This document shows, one piece after another, positions 34,309 through 43,163 of a stretch of DNA of 64,000 bases. The stretch is from JAJPHI01 sp035541875. Its GTDB lineage: Bacteria; Desulfobacterota; Binatia; Binatales; Binataceae. The DNA is taken from positions 1-64,000 of the forward strand of contig DATKML010000008.1 in the NCBI GenBank assembly GCA_035541875.1, written 5' to 3'. Below the pieces are notes generated by a model. It was not told the DNA's origin and did not search any database. It worked only from the letters and a program-made list of their open reading frames with translations. The first letter of the stretch is position 1; every line of letters starts with the position of its first letter. Position numbers and translations under genes: made by a program.

Positions 34309-34725
34309 CTAAGTCATCGTGGCCATCAGCTCTACATTGGGTGGAAAAACTATCCAGTGCAGAGCTGATCGAGTCCATACGTGGCGGGTGGGCTTAAGCC
34401 AGTTTGGATCGTCGAAGGTCCCTACGGTAATACAACGCGCACCGGGATGAGCCTCACTCGTCAGCGTCACCGTAGTTCCGCAAGTGGGGCGAAATGCAGT
34501 CTTTAACCAACGAGCGCTTTCGTCCGAATGGTATTGGTAGGTTTTCAGCTCTCCCGTTATTTGAACGGCTGCTTCGTCGAAGTACGCGGAGATGCCGAAC
34601 GCGCTGCCCGTGCGTCGCTTACAGAAGTTACAACGACAAACTCCCAACAACACATTCGGATGGCCCGTGACTCGATAACGAACCGCGCCGCAAAGACAAC
34701 CGCCTTCATGCGCCTCGTTGCTCAT
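34309..34725 (-). CDS. GFA / CENP-V-type zinc protein, one zinc ligand replaced
   Basis: The 138-residue protein has the glutathione-dependent formaldehyde-activating fold: GGCLCGAVRY (C10, C12), CRCNFCKRRTGSAFG (C30, C32, C35) and FRPTCGTTVTL (C82). In relatives the last motif is usually FCPTCG, so Arg79 takes the place of one structural-zinc cysteine. The catalytic-site cysteines C30/C32/C35 are kept. Most family members are of unknown activity. A link to the class III alcohol dehydrogenase at 5322 is tempting but they are 28 kb apart. It stands alone between larger gaps. Confidence 0.85.
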   Translation of the reverse strand: MSNEAHEGGCLCGAVRYRVTGHPNVLLGVCRCNFCKRRTGSAFGISAYFDEAAVQITGELKTYQYHSDESARWLKTAFRPTCGTTVTLTSEAHPGARCITVGTFDDPNWLKPTRHVWTRSALHWIVFPPNVELMATMT

Positions 34726-34807
34726 CTCGATACCTCACCTGCTATATCTAGCTGTTGAGACGGACCTCCGGTGGCTCAGACGTTAAATCGTTCTCGCGAG
34801 GTACTTC

Positions 34808-36211
34808 CTAGCGCTTGAAATGATCCGCGATAACCTCCGCTACCGAACAAGTCAGCTTCTTCGCAAACGGGATGTGCAGAAACTCGTTCGGTCCGTGCGC
34901 GTTCGAGTGCGGACCCAACACTCCCGTAATCAGGAACTGCGCCTGCGGGAACTTCTCCCCGAGCATCGCCATAAACGGAATCGTGCCGCCGAGCCCCATG
35001 TAGGCTGCCGGCTTGCCGAACCATCGTTGCGACGCGGCCTCGAGCGACTTCCCCAACCACGGCGCGAGTTCCGGCGCGTTCCATCCGGCCGCCGCCCAGT
35101 CACCCGAAAAGCTGACCTTCGCGCCGTAAGGCGGATCCTTCTCGAGGATCTCCTTCATGCTGGCGTTTGCCTTCTTCGCGTCGCATCCGGGCGGGATACG
35201 CAGTGAGAGTTTCAGCGCAGTCATCGGGCGCAGGACATTACCCGCGTTGCCGATTTCAGGGATGCCGCCTTGGCCGATAATCGATAGCGCCGGCCGCCAG
35301 TCGCGATTCAGGATCAGTTCCGCGGGATCGTCCGAGTTTGGACGTGCCCCCTCGACGAAGGGAAACTCTTTGCGCAACTCATCGCCAAGAATCGCAGCAG
35401 CAGCACTAGCCTCTTCGATTCGCGAGGGCGGGATCGTCACATGATAATCGCGCACGAGCACCTCGCCGGTTTTCTCATCCTCGATTCGATTCAGCAGTTG
35501 CCGCGCGATGCGGAAACTATCCGGCACAATACCGCTGTTGCCCGAATGGATACCCTCCGTCATCACCTCGACCTTGAGCGTGCCGCCCGCGAGTCCGCGC
35601 AGCGACGTGGTACACCAGAGCTGTTCGTAATTGCCGCATCCCGAGTCGAGCCCGATCACGAGCGTGGGCTTGCCGATTCGATCACCTAGCCGCTCGATGT
35701 GCGTGGGCAGGTCGAAGCTCCCGCTCTCTTCGCAGGCCTCGATAATTACCACGCATCGCGCGTGCGGTATCCCGGCATTTTGCAAAGCGCCTATCGCAGC
35801 GAGGCATGCGAACATCGAATAGCCGTCGTCCGCCGCGCCGCGCCCGTAGAGCCGATCGCCCTCGATCGCTGGTTGCCACGGCCCAATCCCTTCGCGCCAT
35901 CCGGTCATCTCCGGCTGTTTGTCGAGATGGCCATACAGCAGGATGCAATCGTCGGTCTGACCAGGAATATCGATCAGGATCAGCGGTGTGCGGTTATCGA
36001 CTCGCTGGACCTCGAACTTCATCCCTTTCAGCGGATGTTTCCGGGCCCACGCCTCGAAGCGCGTCACGACCTGATCTATGTAGCCGTGCTCGCGCCATTC
36101 CTTATCGAAGGCCGGGGACTTGTTTGGTATGCGCACGTACTCGATCAGCTCGGGGATGATCGAGTTGGTCCAGAGGTTATCGACGTAGCTGTGAATCTTT
36201 TCGGCGTCCAT
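34808..36211 (-). CDS. M20-family metallopeptidase (dipeptidase/carboxypeptidase)
   Basis: The 467-residue protein has the di-zinc M20 motifs. CILLYGHLDKQPE supplies His and the first Asp (about 91-98), LYGRGAADDGYSMFA supplies the bridging Asp, IEACEESGS has the catalytic Glu pair, GLDSGC the next ligand, and the terminal LGPHSNAHGPNEFLH the last histidine. The inserted dimerisation domain lies about 215-350. It would hydrolyse dipeptides or N-acyl amino acids in the cytosol. The stop of the upstream epimerase gene (36221) is nine bases away, so they share a transcript. Confidence 0.93.
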   Translation of the reverse strand: MDAEKIHSYVDNLWTNSIIPELIEYVRIPNKSPAFDKEWREHGYIDQVVTRFEAWARKHPLKGMKFEVQRVDNRTPLILIDIPGQTDDCILLYGHLDKQPEMTGWREGIGPWQPAIEGDRLYGRGAADDGYSMFACLAAIGALQNAGIPHARCVVIIEACEESGSFDLPTHIERLGDRIGKPTLVIGLDSGCGNYEQLWCTTSLRGLAGGTLKVEVMTEGIHSGNSGIVPDSFRIARQLLNRIEDEKTGEVLVRDYHVTIPPSRIEEASAAAAILGDELRKEFPFVEGARPNSDDPAELILNRDWRPALSIIGQGGIPEIGNAGNVLRPMTALKLSLRIPPGCDAKKANASMKEILEKDPPYGAKVSFSGDWAAAGWNAPELAPWLGKSLEAASQRWFGKPAAYMGLGGTIPFMAMLGEKFPQAQFLITGVLGPHSNAHGPNEFLHIPFAKKLTCSVAEVIADHFKR

Positions 36212-36220
36212 CAGGCAATC

Positions 36221-37327
36221 TTACCGGTTCCGATGATCCCGTTGCAGGCCCGGCTCCTTCGGATGCGGATACGGATGCGCGATCGGAGCTACCTCGCGAG
36301 CGGCCACGGCGCGGGCTTTCTCCCGCGCGTCGCGCAAAATCTCGATCAGCTTGTCTTCCGCCGCGTAATCGAATGGATCCTGCAGGCGGGTCTCGATATC
36401 ACCACCGGGCTCCGGCCGATGCTCCACATACCAGTGCGAGGTCTTCGCGATCGCATCCACCGCCGAAACAACGTCGCGATAACCGAGCTGCGTCTTAATC
36501 TTGTAAAGGTCCATCAGAGAGTGATTGAGGCTGCCGCCGATCGAAATCGCGCGCGCCGGAGAGCCGAAATCATCGGGAATAGAAATCATTTCCAGTGGGT
36601 GATTCAGCTCTTTGCAGATAACCTCGACGACTTGCCGCAGCGATAGTTGTTCCTCGTCACCGCAGTTGTAGATCTGACCCGCCGCGGCCTTCGGCTTATC
36701 GACGGCGAGCAACACGGCGTGCGCGAGATTCTCGGCATAGCCATGAGTCATCAGCGATAGACCAGCCTCCGGCAGCAGGATCGTTCTACGGCCATCGAGG
36801 ATTCGCCGAATGATGCACCATTCGCGCGGCACCAGCTGGTATGGTCCATAGACGTACGGGTAGCGATAGACCACGCCATTAGGATGGGTCTCCAGAACCG
36901 CGTCTTCCGTATTCTTGATCAGCCAGGAAAAGCGATGCTCCTGCTCGGTCGCTACGGTGGGCGCATCCTCTGGTACTGGCGTTATCATCCCCGTGGGAAA
37001 GAGTGCCTTGGGATCAAAGAAGCCGCGATAACTCGGCACGCCGCCAATCGCGATAAAGAGCGGTGTCTTACCTGCAAATGCCTCAGCGATAAAGCGAATC
37101 CGCCCGTACGTCGCGATTACGACGTCATAGGTTCGGCCACCGACTGCGCTTTCGATCGTCTCACGGAAGTGCGGATCGCCGTGGATATGTTCCACCTCGG
37201 GCACGATCTCGGGAATCTCGTGAGTTCCGCGATGGAAGATCGTGACCTTGAAGCCGCGCGCGATGAGACCATTAGCGAGGAAAGGCCCCGAGGGTCCGGT
37301 ACCACCAACAATCAATGCATTCGGCAT
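36221..37327 (-). CDS. NAD-dependent epimerase/dehydratase family protein
   Basis: The 368-residue extended-SDR-like protein begins ALIVGGTGPSGPFLANGLIARGFKVTIFHRG, a Rossmann nucleotide-binding motif, and has HGDPHF, VVYRYPYVYGPYQ (active-site Tyr region) and a C-terminal substrate domain. It resembles chloroplast-type RNA-binding/epimerase-like and isoflavone-reductase-like proteins. The substrate is unknown. It is upstream of the M20 peptidase. Upstream of the start there is a degenerate CTGAGC..AAGGATC repeat fragment. Confidence 0.85.
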   Translation of the reverse strand: MPNALIVGGTGPSGPFLANGLIARGFKVTIFHRGTHEIPEIVPEVEHIHGDPHFRETIESAVGGRTYDVVIATYGRIRFIAEAFAGKTPLFIAIGGVPSYRGFFDPKALFPTGMITPVPEDAPTVATEQEHRFSWLIKNTEDAVLETHPNGVVYRYPYVYGPYQLVPREWCIIRRILDGRRTILLPEAGLSLMTHGYAENLAHAVLLAVDKPKAAAGQIYNCGDEEQLSLRQVVEVICKELNHPLEMISIPDDFGSPARAISIGGSLNHSLMDLYKIKTQLGYRDVVSAVDAIAKTSHWYVEHRPEPGGDIETRLQDPFDYAAEDKLIEILRDAREKARAVAAREVAPIAHPYPHPKEPGLQRDHRNR

Positions 37328-37431
37328 TATTTCTCTTCTCTCTGCTCTGTAATCCTGAGCCGGCGAGTGAACGCGAGCCGTGTCGAAGGATCTACGGAAA
37401 GCGATTCCATCGACGTTTGACCGGCCTAGGC

Positions 37432-38205
37432 TTAAACCAGATAAAAGCGCGTCCCGCAGATCATCAACTGATCATCCGAGACGCGGCATCCGCGCTGCGC
37501 GGCAGCCTCGAGGATGCGCTTACGATCGACCGCAACGATATCGATTCCGCCCAAGCCTTCGCCGCGACCGTCAGTCGCCTCGACGAAGCGCACGCTCGCG
37601 TTATCCAAGGGCATCTCGTAACGACCGCGCGCGTCCTTGCGCAGTTCCACTCCGGCGATTCGCGCCCATCGCTCGGCAAGACCCTTCGGATCGGCCGCCT
37701 GCAGTTCTACTGCCGTATACGCGCTGACGACTTCGGTGCGACGGGCCGAGGGCCATCCTTCGCCGCCCGCCGGCTCCCAGCATCCTTCGGGCTCGTTCTT
37801 CGCATCCCAATCGATCTCAAAGAACGCACCGCCGGTGTCTGCCGGATGGAGTTGCATCGCATTGAAGGTCTTCGATTGATGCTCCCACGCCACACGAACA
37901 TTCAGCCCGGCTGCACGCGTGCGGCATCCGGTCTGCGCCTCGGGCGAGTTGCACTGGCAGATCACCATGTAGCCGCCGTCGCCATTGCGCCGCTTCAGAT
38001 AACGCCCTGCCGCGGTGTTCTCCTTGGTCGGCGAGACCACCTCGATAAAGTTGCTACCTACGGGCATCAGCGAGTTTTCGAGCCCGAAGATTCCGACGCC
38101 TTTATCGACGAAGCAGACCTCCAGTCCGAAGATCGCTTTAAAATCTTCCAGTACGGGTTTGAGTTGATTCGCTACCAGACAAATTTGTCGCAGTCGTATC
38201 GCCAT
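37432..38205 (-). CDS. VOC-family protein
   Basis: The 257-residue protein is predicted to hold two VOC modules. The first starts AIRLRQICLVANQLKPVLEDFKAIFGLEVCFVDKGVGIFGLENSLMPVG and continues FIEVVSPTKENTAAGRYL (about 1-120). The second has EVVSAYTAVELQAADPKGLAERWARIAGVEL (about 165-250). The first module lacks the usual early histidine (ICLVA instead of GHVxL), so metal binding may be altered. Function is unknown. ATG 38205 faces the divergent SnoaL pair across a 262-base gap. Confidence 0.8.
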   Translation of the reverse strand: MAIRLRQICLVANQLKPVLEDFKAIFGLEVCFVDKGVGIFGLENSLMPVGSNFIEVVSPTKENTAAGRYLKRRNGDGGYMVICQCNSPEAQTGCRTRAAGLNVRVAWEHQSKTFNAMQLHPADTGGAFFEIDWDAKNEPEGCWEPAGGEGWPSARRTEVVSAYTAVELQAADPKGLAERWARIAGVELRKDARGRYEMPLDNASVRFVEATDGRGEGLGGIDIVAVDRKRILEAAAQRGCRVSDDQLMICGTRFYLV

Positions 38206-38253
38206 TGTTTTCTCCTCTGGCTGCGCGTCGCAGACCTCTATTTCAGCAACGCG

Positions 38254-38271
38254 GCTCGCAGACTCGCCTGC
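38254..38271. repeat. 18-bp dispersed repeat, copy 2
   Basis: GCTCGCAGACTCGCCTGC, identical to 7355-7372, lies in the gap between the VOC and SnoaL genes. It is followed by further short CG-rich repeats (a CGAGCC/GGCTCG hairpin near 38309-38324). Confidence 0.6.
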
Positions 38272-38423
38272 TCGCTACGCTGCGCTTCGCTAGTGCGCCC
38301 CTATTCCGAGCCTCCGGCTCGGTCTTGTCTTTAGTTCAGGAGTTTTCCTATCGATCCCCGACTTATGCGGACAATAGTCGGATACGGCGTCGATTTGCCA
38401 TAGCTGCGATTCGCTTGGCCGTG

Positions 38424-38449
38424 TGCGCAGGTGAGTGTTAGCCTGCGCA
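38424..38449 (+). promoter_or_regulatory. leader hairpin before the first SnoaL gene
   Basis: TGCGCAGG (38424-38431) and CCTGCGCA (38442-38449) are a perfect 8-bp inverted repeat with a 10-base loop, ending six bases before the GGAGGA ribosome site of the gene at 38468. It could be a DNA operator or a translation-control hairpin. Confidence 0.35.
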
Positions 38450-38467
38450 TCCGCGGAGGAAACCCCG

Positions 38468-38938
38468 ATGAGTGATTCGGCGAAGCTACAGCTCCTGCTC
38501 GACCGCGAGCAGATTCGCGAGGCGGTTTACGCCTATCCGGTCTCGATCGATACACGCGATTGGAAGCGCTTCCGCTCCATCTTCTCCGATGAGGTCGAGG
38601 TCCTGCTCAAGATGGCCGATAATCCACGGCAGCCTCAGCGTATCGACGCCGATCGCTTCACCAAGGCGGTGCAAAAGGGTATCGAGGCTTTCGCGGCGAC
38701 CCAGCACTTGCTCAACGATTACCGTATCGAAGTGAACGGCGACGAGGCCAAATGCCTCCTCTATATGTACGCGCGGCACATCGCTTCCAAAAACAAGCCC
38801 GGCCGACCACCTTGGGATATCGGCGGTTATTACGAGTTCCATCTGAGGCGCACCGGCAACGGATGGAAGGTGCCGAAGTATGCGCTGATCCTGACGTGGG
38901 AAACCGATCGTCCCAGCGATCAGCGTATCGATTTGTAA
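38468..38938 (+). CDS. SnoaL-like / NTF2-fold protein, tandem copy 1
   Basis: The 156-residue protein runs from ATG 38468, with GGAGGA seven bases upstream; a TTG-started longer frame from 38435 is rejected. It begins MSDSAKLQLLLDREQIREAVYAYPVSIDTRDWKRFRSIFSDEVEVLLKM, and ends GGYYEFHLRRTGNGWKVPKYALILTWETDR. The SnoaL-like opening helix and central WKxFRSIF segment are typical. The next gene encodes a copy with about 70 % identical residues. No catalytic residue can be assigned. Confidence 0.87.
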   Translation: MSDSAKLQLLLDREQIREAVYAYPVSIDTRDWKRFRSIFSDEVEVLLKMADNPRQPQRIDADRFTKAVQKGIEAFAATQHLLNDYRIEVNGDEAKCLLYMYARHIASKNKPGRPPWDIGGYYEFHLRRTGNGWKVPKYALILTWETDRPSDQRIDL

Positions 38939-39034
38939 AGGCAATCCATCAACTTGCTCTGGCCATCGCCTCGAACTAGCTTCGGCAATAGCCGGGCCGA
39001 TCTCAGGTGAAAACACAGCTTTCGAGGTACGACG

Positions 39035-39505
39035 ATGAACGACTCCGCCAAACTCCAGTTGCTGCTCGATCGCGAACAGATTCGCGAAGCGGTTTATGTT
39101 TATCCCGTTTCGATCGATACGCACGATTGGAAGCGCTTCCGCTCGATCTTCACCGACGAGATCGAGATTCTGCTCAAGATGGCCGACGTGCAGCGCGAGC
39201 CTCAACGCGTGAACGCCGACGAGTTCACCAAGCTGGTCGCTGAAGTAATCGAGAGCTTCTCAGTCACCCAGCACTTTCTTAACGACTACAAGATCGAAGT
39301 GAATGGCGACGAGGCGAAATGCCTGCTCTACATGTACGCTCGCCACATGCCTCCAAAGGATAAACCCTCGCAGGCGGTTTGGGACATCGGCGGCTATTAC
39401 GAGTTCCATCTGAAGCGTACGGCCGATGGGTGGAAGGTGCCGAAGTACACTCTGATCGGCACGTGGGAAACGACTCGCCCAAAGGGTCTAAAGATCGACC
39501 TTTAG
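39035..39505 (+). CDS. SnoaL-like / NTF2-fold protein, tandem copy 2
   Basis: The 156-residue protein starts at ATG 39035. It has exactly the same length as the previous product and shares long blocks such as DREQIREAVY, DWKRFRSIF, NDYxIEVNGDEAKCLLYMYARH and WDIGGYYEFHL. The middle (NADEFTKLVAEVIESFSVTQHF) is the most changed part. The pair shows a tandem duplication followed by moderate divergence. The amidase and two LLM genes follow on the same strand. Confidence 0.87.
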   Translation: MNDSAKLQLLLDREQIREAVYVYPVSIDTHDWKRFRSIFTDEIEILLKMADVQREPQRVNADEFTKLVAEVIESFSVTQHFLNDYKIEVNGDEAKCLLYMYARHMPPKDKPSQAVWDIGGYYEFHLKRTADGWKVPKYTLIGTWETTRPKGLKIDL

Positions 39506-39591
39506 GACGGCGAGAACCCACTCTCCTATTGGAAAGAGGGATCCTCGCGGGTCAGGGTGAGAGTCGATATCATCAGGACAGGTAGAGACCG

Positions 39592-41037
39592 ATGCTTAGT
39601 TTGCAGGAATACAGCTCTTACGATGGTTTGGGGCTCGCAGAACTCGTCGCGAAGAAGCAGATTAAGCCAAGCGAATTGGTGGAAGCCGCACTACAGGCAG
39701 TCGCTAAATTAAACCCTAAGATCAACGCAGTTCTGCAAACCTTGCCTGATAAGGCGCGAGCCACGGCCGATGGGCAAACCATGTCGGGGCCATTTGCTGG
39801 TGTACCGTTCTTCATCAAGGAGCTCGTCCTGCACGCCCAGGGCGTTCGCTGCGACTCCGGATGTAAATTGGCGCAAGGCTTTGTCCCCGAGCAGGATACC
39901 GAGCTGATGGCCCGCTTCCGCCGCGCCGGCCTGAATCTACTCGGCACTACCCAAACACCCGAACTCGGCTACAACCCCACCACTGAGACGCGATTATTCG
40001 GTCCCGTTCATAATCCCTGGGATCTGACACGCAGCGCGGGTGGATCAAGCGGCGGCTCCGGGGCCGTTGTGGCATCAGGGATCGCGCCGATCGCCCACGC
40101 CAACGACGGCGGTGGATCGATCCGTATTCCCGCGTCGTGCAATGGACTCGTCGGGCTCAAGCCGACCCGCGATCGTATTCCGACCGGACCCGATTATGGC
40201 GATCCACTCTGCGGACTCGCGATCGAGTTCGCGGTTACTCGCACTGTGCGCGATGCGGCGGCTCTGCTCGACGTCGTGGCCGGTCCCGATGTGGGCGCCC
40301 CCGGCCATCCGGTCCCGCCCGCTCGGTCGTTCCTCGAAGAGATCAAGGTTGCGCCGGGACGACTTCGTATCGCTTGGACGACCAAGCCGGCCTCGGGTGG
40401 CAAGATCGATTCTGAGTGCATCGCCGCGGTCGAATCGACCGTTCGGCTCCTGGAGGAACTCGGACACACGACGGTCGAAGCAGCGCCGTCCTATGACTGG
40501 GAGGCGTTCCTCTCCAACGTCCACGTCATCTGGACCACCTTTACGGCGATGTCGGTTGATCAGATCGCGGTGGCAACCGGTCGCAAGCCGAGCCTCGATT
40601 CTCTCGAGGCGGTGACTTTGGCCTGTTACGAAGACGGGAAGCGCTTCGCCGCAACCGAGCTTTTGAACGCGATGAGCCACGGGAATCTGCTGTCGCGAAT
40701 CACCGGCAATTTCTTCAATAACTACGACGTTTTCATCACGCCGACGATCGCGCGCCCACCCGCCCCACTCGGGGAACTCAATCAGGATCGTCGAGGGATG
40801 ACCGCGATGGAATGGACGCGTCAGGTCTTCGACTACGTTCCATTCACGCCCCTTTTCAATTCGACCGGCCAGCCCGCAATCTCACTACCGCTTTATTGGA
40901 GCGCCAACAATCTTCCCGTCGGCGTCCAGTTGGTCGGCCGTTTCGGCGACGAAGCAACGCTGCTGCGTCTCGCCGCACAACTGGAAACGGCCCGCCCGTG
41001 GGCGAACCACCGCCCCCCGGTTCACGTCGCTGCTTAG
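39592..41037 (+). CDS. amidase-signature family hydrolase
   Basis: The 481-residue amidase has catalytic Lys76 in PFFIKELV, the Gly/Ser block RSAGGSSGGSGAV (148-159) with the cis-serine, and nucleophile S176 in NDGGGSIRIPAS. Length is normal. It hydrolyses amides in the cytosol, or related acyl substrates. The N-terminal part matches 6-aminohexanoate-cyclic-dimer hydrolase-like amidases (GVPFFIKELVLHAQGVRCDSG), but this is a weak clue. ATG 39592 follows the SnoaL tandem by 86 bases. It is only distantly related to the amidase at 7381. Confidence 0.93.
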   Translation: MLSLQEYSSYDGLGLAELVAKKQIKPSELVEAALQAVAKLNPKINAVLQTLPDKARATADGQTMSGPFAGVPFFIKELVLHAQGVRCDSGCKLAQGFVPEQDTELMARFRRAGLNLLGTTQTPELGYNPTTETRLFGPVHNPWDLTRSAGGSSGGSGAVVASGIAPIAHANDGGGSIRIPASCNGLVGLKPTRDRIPTGPDYGDPLCGLAIEFAVTRTVRDAAALLDVVAGPDVGAPGHPVPPARSFLEEIKVAPGRLRIAWTTKPASGGKIDSECIAAVESTVRLLEELGHTTVEAAPSYDWEAFLSNVHVIWTTFTAMSVDQIAVATGRKPSLDSLEAVTLACYEDGKRFAATELLNAMSHGNLLSRITGNFFNNYDVFITPTIARPPAPLGELNQDRRGMTAMEWTRQVFDYVPFTPLFNSTGQPAISLPLYWSANNLPVGVQLVGRFGDEATLLRLAAQLETARPWANHRPPVHVAA

Positions 41038-41124
41038 ATCGCAGCACCCGGTCGCACTTCAGGCTTGTAACTCGACTCCCTCTTGGGCGATTATCGCGCC
41101 CATCAGACCCGAGGAGTTACAACA

Positions 41125-42006
41125 ATGGAGATAGGTTTCCTGGCGGCGATGACCACGAAGGGCGGCGACATCGTCGAGATTGCGCGCGCAACTGAGGCAG
41201 CCGGCTTTGATTCTCTCTGGATCCCGGAACATCCGGTAATCCCAACCGATATGAAGACCATCTTCCCGTTTACCGATAACGGGAAGCTCCCCGAACATTA
41301 CGGTCGCTGGGCCGACCCGTTTATCGGGCTCGCTGCGGCGGCCGCCGTCACCAAGAAGATCAAACTCGGCACTGGTATCTGCTTGATCCCGGAACGCGAG
41401 ACGCTGATCACAGCGAAGGCCGTCGCCAGTCTCGACCTGCTCTCGAACGGGCGCGTCTTGCTTGGTATCGGCGCCGGATGGCTGCGCGAGGAGACCGAGG
41501 CGATGGGCGCGAACTTCGGCTCGCGCTGGAAGCTGACCCGCGAACGAATCGAAGCCATGAAAGCGCTCTGGACCAAAGGGACCGCCTCATACAATGGCGA
41601 CCTGGTGAAGTTTGATAGCCTCCGTTGCGAGCCCTTCCCCGTGCAGGCGGGCGGACCTCCAGTTCTCCTCGGCGCACACGGCCCGAAGGCGATCGAGCGC
41701 GTCGCACGCAGCTACGACGGATGGATGCCGCTGGTGCCTGGCCCCGCCGAACTCCATCGCGAGGTTGTTGCTCTGCGCAAGCTCCTGAAAGAGGCGGGGC
41801 GGGCCGAGAACTCGGTGCAGATTTCGCCGCTCGTCGATCCACTGGAGAATGGCCCCTCGAAGGATGAATTGAAGGCCTATCGCGACGCGAGCGCTGATAG
41901 AGTCGTCCTGCTCTCGCAGCAGACAGTCGCCGCGACGGCCGACGGGAAGGCACTCGAGCTGATCAAGCGCTTTACCCAGGTCGTCGAGCGCAACGCTTCG
42001 CTCTAA
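41125..42006 (+). CDS. LLM-class F420-dependent type oxidoreductase
   Basis: The 293-residue LLM barrel runs from ATG 41125, with GAGGAG nine bases upstream; the frame extends to 41083 without good start context. It begins MEIGFLAAMTTKGGDIVEIARATEAAGFDSLWIPEHPVIP and has LGTGICLIPERETLITAKAVASLDLLSNGRVLLGIGAGWLREETEAMG. The pattern is close to that of the 9000-9857 product. Cofactor use is inferred from family. It is followed after 13 bases by a second, different LLM gene. Confidence 0.9.
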   Translation: MEIGFLAAMTTKGGDIVEIARATEAAGFDSLWIPEHPVIPTDMKTIFPFTDNGKLPEHYGRWADPFIGLAAAAAVTKKIKLGTGICLIPERETLITAKAVASLDLLSNGRVLLGIGAGWLREETEAMGANFGSRWKLTRERIEAMKALWTKGTASYNGDLVKFDSLRCEPFPVQAGGPPVLLGAHGPKAIERVARSYDGWMPLVPGPAELHREVVALRKLLKEAGRAENSVQISPLVDPLENGPSKDELKAYRDASADRVVLLSQQTVAATADGKALELIKRFTQVVERNASL

Positions 42007-42019
42007 GGCTGATACGCGC

Positions 42020-43069
42020 ATGAAGTTCGGGCTCCATTTTCAGCTCCCCTGCCACGGCAGCCAATCGCCCGTGCAGCGCTATCGCGACACGATCGAGCAG
42101 GCCGTGGCGGGCGAGGCGATGGGCTTCGAATCGGTGTGGCCGGTCGAGCAACATTTCAATCCCGGCCTCTCGATAATGCCTGCGCCGCTCCTGCCGCTCG
42201 CCGCTATAGCCGAGCGCACGCAGCGGATGAAGCTCGGCATCGCGATCGTCCTTTTACCGCTCTCACATCCGCTGCGGGTGGCCGAGGAGATCGCCACGCT
42301 CGACGTGATGAGCAATGGCCGCGTCGAGTTCGGGGTGGGACGGGGAGCCATCCCCGCCCACTTCCGCGGGTTCGGGGTCAATCAGGGCGACAGCCGTGAG
42401 CGTCTCTTCGAGGAACTCGACGTTATCCGCCAAGCCTGGACTCAGGAACGCCTGAACTACAGTGGGAAGTTCTTCCAGTTCGAGAATATCGAGGTCGTGC
42501 CCAAACCGGTGCAGAAGCCCTATCCGCCCATCCGGATCGCCGCCAACAGCGAGGATTCGTTCGAGCTGATGGGCCGCGAGGGCTACCCGATTTTCGCCGC
42601 GTCGCAGGTGAATTCCTTCAATCGCTTGCGACGGCTCCTGCCCACCTACCGCGAGGCGCGCCGCGCCGCAGGCCATCGCAATAACGGCGGCGAGGATCTC
42701 ACGCTGCTGATGCCTCTCTTTGTCGGTGAGAACCGTGAGGAGATTCGCCGCGATACTGAGCCCGGTATCCGACACCTACTGGAAATCGTTGCGAGCCTGT
42801 ACGGCCAGTCCGCAGCGAAAAGCGAAGGCGGCGCCAAGCGAATCATGGAACTGGCGCAAAAAGTTCGCAGCACGACCTATGAGCAGGCGAGTGAATCCAT
42901 GGCGGTCTTCGACACGCCCGAAGCCTGCGTAGAAAGACTACGAGCCCTTCGCGACGAATTTAATATGGGCAGAACGATTTGCTGGTTTAATCCCGGCGGA
43001 GCATTACCCCATGAGCGCGTGATGCGCAGTATGGAGCTGTTCGCGAGCAAGGTGATGCCTCACCTCTAG
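42020..43069 (+). CDS. LLM-class flavin-dependent oxidoreductase (luciferase-like monooxygenase)
   Basis: The 349-residue barrel protein begins MKFGLHFQLPCHGSQSPVQRYRDTIEQAVAGEAMGFESVWPVEQHF. It has LGIAIVLLPLSHPLRVAEEIATLDVMSNGRVEFGVGRGA. Its greater length and the VEQHFNPGLSIMPAPLLPLAAIAERTQRM segment place it with FMN-type luciferase-like monooxygenases (alkanal/alkane-sulfonate-like) rather than the short F420 group. It would use FMNH2 and O2, supplied by a partner reductase not seen here. Start ATG 42020; a hairpin follows the stop. Confidence 0.88.
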   Translation: MKFGLHFQLPCHGSQSPVQRYRDTIEQAVAGEAMGFESVWPVEQHFNPGLSIMPAPLLPLAAIAERTQRMKLGIAIVLLPLSHPLRVAEEIATLDVMSNGRVEFGVGRGAIPAHFRGFGVNQGDSRERLFEELDVIRQAWTQERLNYSGKFFQFENIEVVPKPVQKPYPPIRIAANSEDSFELMGREGYPIFAASQVNSFNRLRRLLPTYREARRAAGHRNNGGEDLTLLMPLFVGENREEIRRDTEPGIRHLLEIVASLYGQSAAKSEGGAKRIMELAQKVRSTTYEQASESMAVFDTPEACVERLRALRDEFNMGRTICWFNPGGALPHERVMRSMELFASKVMPHL

Positions 43070-43105
43070 CCAGCGGCGCGGCCTCAGATCTTGATAGTGC
43101 AGAAA

Positions 43106-43137
43106 GGAGAGATCCGGAGTCAGTTCCGGACCTCTCC
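43106..43137. terminator. terminator-like hairpin between convergent genes
   Basis: GGAGAG-A-TCCGGA (43106-43118) pairs with TCCGGA-C-CTCTCC (43125-43137), giving 12 bp with one mismatch and a six-base loop. On the minus strand it is followed by TTTCTG, so it probably ends the HTH transcript; it may also serve the LLM gene. Confidence 0.5.
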
Positions 43138-43163
43138 GATTAAGGATAGATCTGCTTTAGGGC

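Noticed and set aside
35699..36646. 315-codon plus-strand open frame
   Set aside because: Shadow of the M20 peptidase and epimerase genes; low-complexity translation.
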